Shown here one piece after another: positions 1 through 5,969 of a stretch of 7,561 nucleotides of DNA. This DNA comes from Alphaproteobacteria bacterium (GTDB lineage: Bacteria; Pseudomonadota; Alphaproteobacteria; ATCC43930; CGMCC-115725). The notes beneath the pieces are model-generated. The model was not told the DNA's origin and did no database searches. It saw only the letters and a list, made by a program, of their open reading frames with translations. Made by a program: the position numbers and the translations under genes. The stretch covers positions 1 to 7,561 of the forward strand of contig JAGWIH010000106.1 of the NCBI GenBank assembly GCA_028866355.1, in the 5' to 3' direction. Every line of letters starts with the position of its first letter. Within the stretch, counting starts at the first letter, position 1.

Positions 1-42
1 TCCATAAGCCGGGCGAGTGTGATGCAAAAGCCGGATTGCGGG

Positions 43-52
43 GATATATAAG
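43..52 (+). promoter_or_regulatory. Possible -10 region upstream of the dioxygenase gene
   Basis: The sequence GATATATAAG is a conspicuous AT-rich patch in otherwise GC-rich DNA, about 65 bases before the first gene start, and contains TATATA and TATAAG as -10-like hexamers. No convincing -35 hexamer lies 16-18 bases upstream (ATGCAA or GCAAAA at best). The rest of positions 1-105 shows no gene, RNA or repeat I can support. It may include the end of an upstream intergenic region. This is a weak assignment. Confidence 0.25.
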
Positions 53-105
53 TTGCTCGTCAGCCGCGCAGCCGCCGCACAAGAGCCGCACCGCAGCCTG
101 ACCGC

Positions 106-111
106 AGGAGG
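106..111 (+). promoter_or_regulatory. Ribosome binding site that fixes the dioxygenase start
   Basis: A perfect AGGAGG directly abuts an ATG at 112 and lies six bases before a second in-frame ATG at 118. A ribosome bound here can only use the second ATG with normal spacing, so 118 is chosen as the start and the two codons before it are probably not translated. Confidence 0.75.
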
Positions 112-117
112 ATGCGC

Positions 118-1026
118 ATGTCGGTGCAGTCGCTGTTGAGCTATGCCCTCACCGTGCCCGAGCTCAAGGCCGGACAGAAATTCTATACGACCTTCGGCCT
201 GACGCCCGGCGAGCGCGACGGCGTTCTCGCCTTCCGCTGCGACGGCCGCGACCAGGATCAGGTGTTCCTGGTCGAAGGCAAAAAAAAGCGGCTCAACCAT
301 CTGCGCTTCGGCAGCGACGACAAAGGCATCGCCGCCATTCGCGCCCGCATGCAGCAGCGCGGCATCAAGGAAATCGATGCGCCGCACAACGCTTTCGGCG
401 GCGGCCTGTGGCTCCAAGATCCCGACGGCCATCCGATCAACGTGCGGCCGGAAAGTCCGAAACCGTGGCGTTCCGCGCCCGCCTTCGCCATCAACTCGCC
501 CGGCCATTACCAACGCACCGGCAAGCGCGGCGCGCCCAAGCGCCATGTCGCGCGACCGCATCGGCTCGGCCACGTACTGCTGCACACGCCCAATCTCGAA
601 AAAATGACCGCGTTCTACATCGACGCGCTCGGCATGAAGCTGACCGATCGCGTGCCCGGCATCATCGCCTTCCTGCATCTGCCGGGCGGCGGCGATCATC
701 ACGTCGTCGCGCTCTTCACCGACGACCGGCCGGGGTTCCATCACGCCAGCTTCGAAGTCGCCTCGCCCGACGAGATCGGCCTCGGCGCGCAGCAAGTTAT
801 GGGCGCCGGCTACAAGAACGGCTGGGGCTTCGGCCGTCACGTGCTCGGCTCGAACTTCTTCCACTATCTGCGCGATCCGTGGAACAGCCTGGCCGAATAT
901 TTCTGCGACATCGACCAGATCCCGGCCGACGGCTCGTGGCGGGCCGAGGATCATCCGGCCGAAGATTCGCTCTATCTTTGGGGGCCGGAGCCGGGCGATT
1001 TCGGCGCCAATTTCGAGGAAGCCTAG
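118..1026 (+). CDS. VOC family protein, type I extradiol dioxygenase-like
   Basis: This 302-residue protein has two vicinal-oxygen-chelate (glyoxalase/bleomycin-resistance fold) domains, at about residues 4-115 and 148-270, as in catechol 2,3-dioxygenase and BphC, which is also about 300 residues long. The C-terminal domain carries a full set of likely Fe(II) ligands: His152 (LGHVLLHT), His209 (HHASFEV) and Glu260 (LAEYF). It also has candidates for the BphC catalytic residues: His in GGDHH (194/195), His241 (GRHVLG) and Tyr250. The segment from Gly239 to Glu260 nearly fits the extradiol dioxygenase signature; the residue before the signature Tyr is His rather than hydrophobic. The N-terminal domain lacks the ligands, as expected for the non-catalytic half. 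The likely role is Fe(II)-dependent meta cleavage of a catechol-type substrate in the cytoplasm. The substrate cannot be read from sequence, and no ferredoxin, ring-hydroxylating or downstream meta-pathway gene is adjacent. A non-dioxygenase VOC activity remains possible. The gene contains an A8 run at 280-287. Confidence 0.85.
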   Translation: MSVQSLLSYALTVPELKAGQKFYTTFGLTPGERDGVLAFRCDGRDQDQVFLVEGKKKRLNHLRFGSDDKGIAAIRARMQQRGIKEIDAPHNAFGGGLWLQDPDGHPINVRPESPKPWRSAPAFAINSPGHYQRTGKRGAPKRHVARPHRLGHVLLHTPNLEKMTAFYIDALGMKLTDRVPGIIAFLHLPGGGDHHVVALFTDDRPGFHHASFEVASPDEIGLGAQQVMGAGYKNGWGFGRHVLGSNFFHYLRDPWNSLAEYFCDIDQIPADGSWRAEDHPAEDSLYLWGPEPGDFGANFEEA

Positions 1027-1032
1027 GCCGCA

Positions 1033-1058
1033 AAGCGCCGGTCAGCAGCGCCGCGCTT
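1033..1058. terminator. Possible weak hairpin between convergent genes
   Basis: AAGCGC at 1033-1038 and GCGCTT at 1053-1058 form a perfect six-base-pair stem with a 14-base loop, at the junction where the dioxygenase and transporter genes end tail to tail. Read on the minus strand, the stem is followed by a short T run (TTT including the stem end), so it could help end transporter transcripts. There is no real U tract on the plus strand. In GC-rich DNA such stems are common, so confidence is low. Confidence 0.2.
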
Positions 1059-2004
1059 GCGCCAGGCCGCCGTGGCTGGCCAACACGACGCCGGCGCTGA
1101 CGGCGAAGATCGCGACCCACGCGACGGTATTCGGAATTTCGCCGAGCAACAGCACGCCAACCATCGCCACGACCACCGGCGTCAACGCACCGAACACCGC
1201 GGCGCGCGACGCGCCGAGCCGGCGTATCGCATCGCCATAGAAATAGAGCGCCAGGATGCCGGCGACGACGCCTTGCATCAGCGCCTGCGTCACGACTTCA
1301 CCCGGCGCCGCCGACAGCACGCGCGGCGCGCAGAACAGGAAATAGACCGGCGTGATCAGCAGCAGCGAATAGAAATTGACGATCGCTGCCGCGTGCCACG
1401 GCCCGATGCCGGCGCGCCGGAACGTCACGGTGAAGATCGCATACATCGCCGCGCCGGCGAGGAACAGCAGATGGCCGCGCCACGCGCCCGACTGGAAATC
1501 GAACAGCCCGTGCGCCGCGATACCGGCGATGCCGAGAACGACGAGCAGGAAACCGAGCACACGGATGCGGTCGAACCGTTCGCGGGTGACCGCCGCCGAG
1601 AACACCGCGACGAAGACCGGCATCGTTCCCACCATGACCGTGCCGACGTCCGACGCCGGCGCGAATTTCATGCCCGTCGACGCCACCAGCAGAAACGGTA
1701 GGCCGGCGCCGGCGACGAGAATCGCCGTGCGCGCCACGCCGATTTGGCGCGGCCCGAAGCCCTGCCGCACCAACACCGGTAGCAAGACGATGGCCGGCAC
1801 CAGATAGCGCAGGAAGGCGACATCGACCGGCCGCAGCTGTGTCGTCACGGCAAAACGCGTCGCCACCGCCCATCCCGCCCAACACAACACGACCACCAAG
1901 CCCGAAACGACCCCGAGAATCACATTCCGGCGGTCGGCCGCGCTGCGCGCCGCCGTGCCCATACCGGCCGGCAGGGCGATCACGCTGTTCATCGAATTGG
2001 CCAT
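1042..2004 (-). CDS. EamA/DMT family transporter
   Basis: This 320-residue integral membrane protein has about ten hydrophobic segments (roughly residues 28-46, 62-80, 93-112, 117-139, 148-166, 178-197, 206-225, 238-258, 266-287 and 292-310). They are arranged as two EamA repeats, about 33-165 and 178-309. Typical family features are the ALTPVVVAMVGVLLLGE stretch near the end of repeat two (residues 273-289) and its equivalent GTMPVFVAVFSAAVTRERF in repeat one. Members export or import small metabolites, such as amino acids, purines or drugs, across the inner membrane; the substrate here is unknown. I chose the ATG at 2004 because AGGAG sits six bases upstream, and because the longer reading from 2091 would put the promoter inside the gene. 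It is divergent from the CGNR regulator, which is its likely controller, and its 3' end nearly touches the dioxygenase gene. Confidence 0.9.
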   Translation of the reverse strand: MANSMNSVIALPAGMGTAARSAADRRNVILGVVSGLVVVLCWAGWAVATRFAVTTQLRPVDVAFLRYLVPAIVLLPVLVRQGFGPRQIGVARTAILVAGAGLPFLLVASTGMKFAPASDVGTVMVGTMPVFVAVFSAAVTRERFDRIRVLGFLLVVLGIAGIAAHGLFDFQSGAWRGHLLFLAGAAMYAIFTVTFRRAGIGPWHAAAIVNFYSLLLITPVYFLFCAPRVLSAAPGEVVTQALMQGVVAGILALYFYGDAIRRLGASRAAVFGALTPVVVAMVGVLLLGEIPNTVAWVAIFAVSAGVVLASHGGLAQARRC

Positions 2005-2010
2005 TTTCTT

Positions 2011-2015
2011 CTCCT
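2011..2015 (-). promoter_or_regulatory. Ribosome binding site that fixes the transporter start
   Basis: On the minus strand the order is AGGAG, then AAGAAA, then ATG at 2004. The six-base spacing is ideal, so this start is preferred over the upstream in-frame start at 2091, which would add 29 residues of non-membrane, Arg/Pro-containing sequence. Confidence 0.75.
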
Positions 2016-2048
2016 GCGCACCAAGCCGGCGCCGGGGCACCGGGTGTC

Positions 2049-2066
2049 TAACCATTTGACAGGTTA
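2049..2066. promoter_or_regulatory. Operator-like inverted repeat 1 (TAACC-N8-GGTTA)
   Basis: TAACC at 2049-2053 and GGTTA at 2062-2066 form perfect five-base arms around an eight-base spacer. The right arm overlaps the -10 hexamer of the transporter promoter (2063-2068), so a bound protein would be expected to block that promoter. A second site with the same arms and spacing lies 40 bases downstream. The obvious candidate ligand is the CGNR protein encoded next door, but this is inference. Confidence 0.5.
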
Positions 2067-2091
2067 TAAGTACCCGGGCCGGACTTGTCAA
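2063..2091 (-). promoter_or_regulatory. Sigma-70-type promoter for the EamA transporter
   Basis: On the minus strand, a perfect TTGACA (-35, complement of 2086-2091) is followed by exactly 17 bases and then TATAAC (-10, complement of 2063-2068), which matches five of six consensus positions. Transcription would begin near 2056 and give a leader of about 50 bases to the ATG at 2004. Both hexamers fall in or at the edge of the inverted repeats at 2049-2066 and 2089-2106, which suggests repression by a dyad-binding protein. Confidence 0.65.
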
Positions 2092-2113
2092 CCCTATGGG
2101 TGGTTAGTATGTA
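2085..2113 (+). promoter_or_regulatory. Weak candidate promoter for the CGNR regulator
   Basis: TTGTCA at 2085-2090 (five of six for -35) is followed by 17 bases and TATGTA at 2108-2113, which has only the TAT of a -10 box. If it is used, transcription would start near 2120-2121, right at an in-frame ATG, and the regulator mRNA would be leaderless from 2121. It would also overlap the transporter promoter head to head. No better plus-strand promoter is visible in this gap. Confidence 0.2.
2089..2106. promoter_or_regulatory. Operator-like inverted repeat 2 (AACC-N8-GGTT)
   Basis: AACC at 2090-2093 and GGTT at 2102-2105 repeat the arms and the eight-base spacer of the site at 2049-2066. The flanking pair is C/A rather than T/A. 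Inside it is a smaller palindrome, ACCC-TAT-GGGT (2091-2101). The site clips the end of the transporter -35 box and lies directly in front of the regulator start, where binding could also limit the regulator's own expression. Confidence 0.45.
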
Positions 2114-2774
2114 TAGGGGCATGAGCGAAGCCGACCGCCTACAGGATCGAATGCGCCTGGTTGCGGCGCCGCCCGAGGATCTTTGCCTCGTCTTCGCGAA
2201 TAGCCGGTCGTGGCGGCCGAGCGATCAGCCGGTCGAGAAACTCCATTCCTTCGCCGACCTGATGGCCTGGTGCCGGACCGCCAAGTCGCTCGATCCGGCC
2301 AGCGCGGATCAGCTCCGGCTCTGGGCGCAGCACAACGCCCGCGTTGCGGCGCACCTCTTCGACGAGGCGATCGCGACGCGCGAGACGATCTACCGCCTCT
2401 TCAGCGCGACCGCCGACAACGCCCAGCCGGCAGTCGCCGATGTCGAGACCTTGAACCGCTTGCTCGCGCGCACGCCCGGCCGCGTTGCGGTGACGCTCGC
2501 CGCCGCCGGCAATCGCTGGCGGTTGCCGCCGGCGGCGCCGGCGGTCGCCAGCCTGCTGGCGCCGGTGATCTGGTCGGCCGGCGATCTGCTGACCGGCGAG
2601 CGATTGGCGCGGGTGCGGCTGTGCGCCAACGACAAATGCCGCTGGCTGTTTCTCGACGACAGCAAGGCGGGCACGCGGCGCTGGTGCGCGATGCGTTCCT
2701 GTGGCAATCGTGCCAAGGCGCACCGCCATTATTTGCGCAAGACCAAGCCGGCGCGCGCGCAAGCGCCCCAATGA
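2109..2774 (+). CDS. CGNR zinc finger / ABATE domain protein, putative regulator
   Basis: The C-terminal region (about residues 168-210) is a clear CGNR zinc finger. Four cysteines, at 172, 177, 193 and 198, have spacing C-x4-C-x15-C-x4-C; the surrounding sequence is RLCANDKCRWLFLD, then RRWCAMRSCGNRAKAHRHY. The preceding part, from LCLVFANSRSW (about 25) to 165, fits the ABATE domain that usually precedes it. Such proteins are annotated as putative stress-induced transcription regulators; the finger probably binds DNA, and the signal sensed is unknown. The start is uncertain. ATG 2109 has a GGTGG five bases upstream and is used here; ATG 2121 and ATG 2151 would give 217 and 207 residues and keep both domains. 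The reading can also extend to TTG 2085, but that would run through operator-like site 2. It is divergent from the transporter and followed after 40 bases by the DUF255 gene. Confidence 0.85.
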   Translation: MYRGMSEADRLQDRMRLVAAPPEDLCLVFANSRSWRPSDQPVEKLHSFADLMAWCRTAKSLDPASADQLRLWAQHNARVAAHLFDEAIATRETIYRLFSATADNAQPAVADVETLNRLLARTPGRVAVTLAAAGNRWRLPPAAPAVASLLAPVIWSAGDLLTGERLARVRLCANDKCRWLFLDDSKAGTRRWCAMRSCGNRAKAHRHYLRKTKPARAQAPQ

Positions 2775-2814
2775 CGCCGGAAACTCAATCGGCCAGGACG
2801 AGGTTGACCGACGC

Positions 2815-4830
2815 ATGACGACGAACGCGCTGGCGCACGAGACCAGCCCCTATCTGCTGCAGCATCGCGACAACCCGGTGCATTGGCAGCCGTGGGGGCA
2901 AGCGGCGCTCGCGCGTGCGCGCCAAGAGGACAAGCCGATCCTGCTTTCGGTCGGCTATGCCGCGTGCCACTGGTGCCACGTCATGGCGCATGAGAGCTTC
3001 GAGAATCCCGAGATCGCGGCGCTGATGAACGACCGCTTTGTCAGCGTCAAGGTCGACCGCGAGGAGCGGCCCGATCTCGACGCCATCTATCAGCACGCGC
3101 TCATGCTGATGGGCGAACAGGGCGGCTGGCCGCTGACCATGTTCCTGACGCCGGCCGGCGAGCCGTTCTTCGGCGGCACCTATTATCCGCCGACGGCGCG
3201 TTGGGGCCGGCCCGGCTTTCCCGAGGTGCTGCGCGCCGTGGCCGACGCCTACGGACACGAACGCGACAAGCTGCTGCAACATGCCGGCGTGCTCAAGGCC
3301 GAGCTCGGCAAGCTCGCGAATCCTGCGACCGGCGCCGGCATTCCGGCCGAGCTGCCGCTCAAGGCGGCCGAAGCGTTGATCCGCGTGGTCGATGGCGTCA
3401 ACGGCGGCGTCGGCACCGCGCCCAAATTTCCGCAGGCGCCGCTGCTCGATCTCATGTGGCGCGGCTGGAAGCGCGGCAAGAATCCGGCGTTGCGCGACGC
3501 CGTGCTGCTGACCCTCGATCACATCGGCCAAGGCGGCATCTACGATCATGTCGGCGGCGGCTTCGCGCGCTATTCGACCGACGCGCGCTGGCTGGTGCCG
3601 CATTTCGAAAAGATGCTCTACGACAACGCGCTGCTGATCGGGCTGCTCACCGACGCCTGGCGCGAAACACGCAATCCGCTGTACGCCGCCCGTGTTGCCG
3701 AAACCGTCGGCTGGCTCGAACGCGAGATGCGCCTGCCCGAAGGCGGCTTCGCTTCGAGCCTCGACGCCGACAGCGAACACGAAGAGGGCAAGTTCTACGT
3801 CTGGTCGGCGGACGAAATCGGCGCGCTGCTCGGCAATCGCGCGGCGCGCTTCAACGACGTCTACGACGTCACCCCGGCCGGCAATTGGGAAGGCCATGTC
3901 ATCGTCAACCGGCTCGGCCATATCGGCTGGCTGGGTGATGCCGAAGAGGCGGACTTCGCCCACGACCTTGGGATTTTGCTCGCTGCGCGAGCGGGGCGCG
4001 TGCGGCCCGGTCTCGACGACAAGGCGCTGGCCGACTGGAACGGCTTGCTGATCGCGGCGCTGGCCGAAGCGTCGGCGGCGTTCGGCCGGCCGGAATGGCG
4101 CGCGCTGGCGGTCGGCGCCTTCGATTTCGTCGTCACCGCGCTCGGCGATGGCGACCGGCTCAAGCATTCGTTCCGCGCCGGCCGCGCCGCGCATGCCGGC
4201 ATGCTCGACGATTACGCCCAGATGATCCGCGCCGCGCTGACGCTGCACGAGATCGCCGGCGGCGACGCCTATCTCGATCGCGCGCGGCGGTGGCTGGCGA
4301 TCGCCGACGCGCATTTCTGGGATAAGAGCGGCGGCTATTGCTACACCGCCGACGACGGCGAAAGCCTGATCGTGCGGACCAAGCCGGCCTATGACGGGCC
4401 GGTGCCGGCGGCCAACGGCGTCATGGCGCAAAATCTGGCGCGGCTGTTCTATCTCACCGGCGATGCGGGTTATCGCGAGCGCGCCGAAGCATTGTTCATC
4501 GCCTTCGCCGGCGAAGTCGCGCGCAATCCGATCGCGCATGCGGCGCTGCTGGCGGCGCGCGACGCGCTCGACCACGGCCTGCAGATCGTCATTGCCGGCG
4601 TGCGCGGCGCACCGGAAACCGACGCGCTCATCGCAACCGTGTTCGCGGTAAGCCTGCCCAACCGGACGCTGACGGTGGTGCCGCCGGGCGGTAAACTGCC
4701 GGACGGCCACCCGGCGCAGGGCAAGGGCCCGGTCGCCGGCCGCGCCGCCGCCTATATCTGCGAGGGACCGACATGCTCCCTGCCGATCACAACCGCGGAC
4801 GCGTTGCGCCAGGCGCTGACGACGCACTGA
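2815..4830 (+). CDS. DUF255/YyaL family thioredoxin-fold protein
   Basis: This 671-residue protein matches the length and layout of the YyaL/SSP411 (SPATA20-like) family. Residues about 1-165 form a DsbH-type thioredoxin-like domain, beginning with the characteristic HETSPYLLQHRDNPVHW and carrying a CHWC motif at Cys51-Cys54. It is followed by DREERPDLDAIYQ and GGWPLTMFLTP. The rest resembles an alpha/alpha barrel of the six-hairpin glycosidase/epimerase type, with family stretches GGIYDHVGGGFARYS (about 240-254), SLDADSEH and LADWNGLLIAAL. A second cysteine pair, CEGPTC (649 and 654), lies near the C-terminus. There is no signal peptide, so it is probably cytoplasmic. The biochemical function of the family is not established; thiol redox or sugar-related roles are only suggested by the folds. 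The ATG at 2815 is chosen because the conserved family N-terminus begins there; a GAGG lies 11 bases upstream. The last 58 bases overlap the methyltransferase gene in another frame. Confidence 0.9.
   Translation: MTTNALAHETSPYLLQHRDNPVHWQPWGQAALARARQEDKPILLSVGYAACHWCHVMAHESFENPEIAALMNDRFVSVKVDREERPDLDAIYQHALMLMGEQGGWPLTMFLTPAGEPFFGGTYYPPTARWGRPGFPEVLRAVADAYGHERDKLLQHAGVLKAELGKLANPATGAGIPAELPLKAAEALIRVVDGVNGGVGTAPKFPQAPLLDLMWRGWKRGKNPALRDAVLLTLDHIGQGGIYDHVGGGFARYSTDARWLVPHFEKMLYDNALLIGLLTDAWRETRNPLYAARVAETVGWLEREMRLPEGGFASSLDADSEHEEGKFYVWSADEIGALLGNRAARFNDVYDVTPAGNWEGHVIVNRLGHIGWLGDAEEADFAHDLGILLAARAGRVRPGLDDKALADWNGLLIAALAEASAAFGRPEWRALAVGAFDFVVTALGDGDRLKHSFRAGRAAHAGMLDDYAQMIRAALTLHEIAGGDAYLDRARRWLAIADAHFWDKSGGYCYTADDGESLIVRTKPAYDGPVPAANGVMAQNLARLFYLTGDAGYRERAEALFIAFAGEVARNPIAHAALLAARDALDHGLQIVIAGVRGAPETDALIATVFAVSLPNRTLTVVPPGGKLPDGHPAQGKGPVAGRAAAYICEGPTCSLPITTADALRQALTTH
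4762..4766 (+). promoter_or_regulatory. Methyltransferase ribosome binding site inside DUF255 gene
   Basis: GAGGG lies six bases before the ATG at 4773, within the coding sequence of the DUF255 protein's CEGPTC motif. It supports the overlapping start. The next in-frame codons offer no ATG, GTG or TTG before the conserved part of the methyltransferase, so this start is effectively forced. Confidence 0.65.
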
Positions 4831-5279
4831 AGCGCCTGCCGCTCGACAGCCCGTTCGGTTTTCTGACGCTGGTCGAACGCGGCGGCAAGATCGTCGCGCT
4901 CGAATGGGGCGGCCGGGCCAGCGGCAAGCCCGGCGCCGTGCTGGTCGAAGCCAAACGCCAGCTCGAGCAATATTTCGCCAGGAAGCGCACCCATTTCGAC
5001 CTGCCGCTGGCGCCCGACGGCAGCGACGACGAAAAACGCCTGTGGACGCGGATGACCAAAATTCCTTATGGCCAGACCGCGACCTATGGCGAGCTGGCGC
5101 GCGAGCTCGGCCAGATGCCGCGCGCGCTCGGCCAAGGCTGCGGCCGCAATCCAATTCCGATCATCATTCCGTGTCACCGCGTCGTCAGCGCCGACGGCGC
5201 ACTCACCGGCTACAGCGCACCCGGCGGCGTCGAGACCAAGCGACGGCTGCTGCAATTCGAAGGCGCGTTGCTGCTATAA
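4773..5279 (+). CDS. ogt: Methylated-DNA--protein-cysteine methyltransferase
   Basis: The 168-residue protein is a single-domain O6-alkylguanine-DNA alkyltransferase of the Ogt/AdaB type (E. coli Ogt is about 170 residues). It directly reverses O6-methylguanine by irreversible transfer of the methyl group to its own cysteine. The active site IPCHRVV holds the acceptor Cys134. The winged-helix DNA-binding part shows IPYGQTATYGELA (97-109, with Tyr105), the likely arginine finger Arg117 in RALGQG, and the hinge Asn126 in GRNP. The C-terminal GALTGYSAPGG...LLQFEG segment is typical. Residues 1-25 are not conserved and are encoded in the overlap with DUF255. No Ada-type N-terminal Zn/AraC domains are present, so it is not a self-regulated Ada. 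The 58-base overlap implies co-transcription and probably translational coupling with the upstream gene. The symbol ogt is given by family; orthology to E. coli ogt is not proven. Confidence 0.93.
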   Translation: MLPADHNRGRVAPGADDALKRLPLDSPFGFLTLVERGGKIVALEWGGRASGKPGAVLVEAKRQLEQYFARKRTHFDLPLAPDGSDDEKRLWTRMTKIPYGQTATYGELARELGQMPRALGQGCGRNPIPIIIPCHRVVSADGALTGYSAPGGVETKRRLLQFEGALLL

Positions 5280-5303
5280 CGCCGGCAACGGCGGATGGCG
5301 GTC

Positions 5304-5894
5304 ATGGATTTGCGCATCGCATTTTTCGGCGATAGCTTCGTCAACGGCTTCGGCGATCCCGACGCGCTCGGCTGGGTCGGCCGCGTTGGCGCCGCGGCGA
5401 TCGCGCGCGGCCACATCGTCACCGGTTACAATGGCGGCGTCCGGCGCAACACCAGCGCCGACGTGCGGGGGCGTTGGCATGACGAAGCCGTGCATCGGTT
5501 ACCCGCCGAGCATTCGCGTGCGCTGGTCTTTTCCTTCGGCGTCAACGATTGCATCGTCGAAGGCGGCCGGCGGCGGGTCGAGCCGGCGGCATCGGCTGCC
5601 AACGCGCGGCAAATCCTGGCGGACGCCAAGGCGACGGCGCCGACGTTGATGGTCGGACCGCCGCCGATCGCCGATGCCGATGTGAATGCCCGAATTGCAG
5701 CGCTGATACCTGCGTTGCAAGAGGTCAGCCATGATCTCTCGGTGCCGTTTCTCGATATTTTCGCCGCGCTGCAAGCGTCGGCGTGGGTGCGCGAAACCGC
5801 CGCCAACGACGGCGCGCATCCCGGACGCGGCGGTTATCAGGCGCTCGCCGATCTGGTCGATCGCTGGCCGCCGTGGCGTGCATGGCTGCCCTGA
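5304..5894 (+). CDS. SGNH/GDSL-type hydrolase
   Basis: This 196-residue protein has the blocks of the SGNH hydrolase superfamily in order. Block I is IAFFGDSFVNGFGD with nucleophile Ser11, block II is GYNGGVRRNTS with glycine 44/45, block III is FGVND with Asn81, and block V is DGAHP with Asp169 and His172 completing the triad. The fold is an alpha/beta/alpha flavodoxin-like esterase acting on esters, thioesters or acyl groups; the substrate is unknown. I see no signal peptide, so it is probably cytoplasmic. ATG 5304 is preferred: GGATGG precedes it by five bases and MDLRIAFFGDS fits family N-termini. ATG 5295 would add three residues. It starts 24 bases after the methyltransferase stop, consistent with one operon. 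The C-terminus is rich in Trp and Pro (DRWPPWRAWLP). Confidence 0.87.
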   Translation: MDLRIAFFGDSFVNGFGDPDALGWVGRVGAAAIARGHIVTGYNGGVRRNTSADVRGRWHDEAVHRLPAEHSRALVFSFGVNDCIVEGGRRRVEPAASAANARQILADAKATAPTLMVGPPPIADADVNARIAALIPALQEVSHDLSVPFLDIFAALQASAWVRETAANDGAHPGRGGYQALADLVDRWPPWRAWLP

Positions 5895-5899
5895 CCGCG

Positions 5900-5932
5900 G
5901 CCGGCGGCGATGACAAGAAGCGGCCGCCCGGC
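5900..5932 (+). terminator. Possible GC-rich hairpin after the SGNH hydrolase
   Basis: GCCGGCGGC at 5900-5908 can pair with GCCGCCCGGC at 5923-5932, giving nine base pairs with one bulged C and a 14-base loop. There is no following T run, so it is not a standard intrinsic terminator. It might attenuate, stabilise or simply reflect GC-rich sequence. It is the only structure I see in the 75-base gap before the dienelactone hydrolase gene, the longest gap in the plus-strand run. Confidence 0.2.
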
Positions 5933-5969
5933 TAGGCTTGCCGCCAATAAACGCCCAAAGGGAGGCATC

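Noticed and set aside
61..105. Repeated GCCGC units upstream of the dioxygenase gene
   Set aside because: The copies are short and irregularly spaced, as expected by chance in GC-rich DNA; no regular repeat unit is present.
1057..1807. Plus-strand open frames opposite the transporter gene
   Set aside because: They are rich in Arg, Asp and His and without motifs, while the minus strand encodes a regular series of membrane helices.
2005..2091. Longer transporter start at 2091
   Set aside because: It would add 29 non-membrane residues and place the -10 and -35 boxes inside the coding region, whereas ATG 2004 has AGGAG at ideal spacing.
2701..2814. Extension of the DUF255 gene to a GTG at 2701
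   Set aside because: The extra 38 residues overlap the CGNR gene and are not family-like; the conserved N-terminus begins at the ATG at 2815.
2785..5154. A 789-codon open frame on the minus strand, opposite DUF255 and the methyltransferase
   Set aside because: Its translation is dominated by Arg, Ala and Gly with no recognisable domain, and it lies opposite two well-supported genes. Long antisense open frames are expected in GC-rich coding DNA.
5910..5969. Extension of the dienelactone hydrolase to 5910
   Set aside because: The added residues are basic and unlike the family, and GGAGG lies just before ATG 5970.
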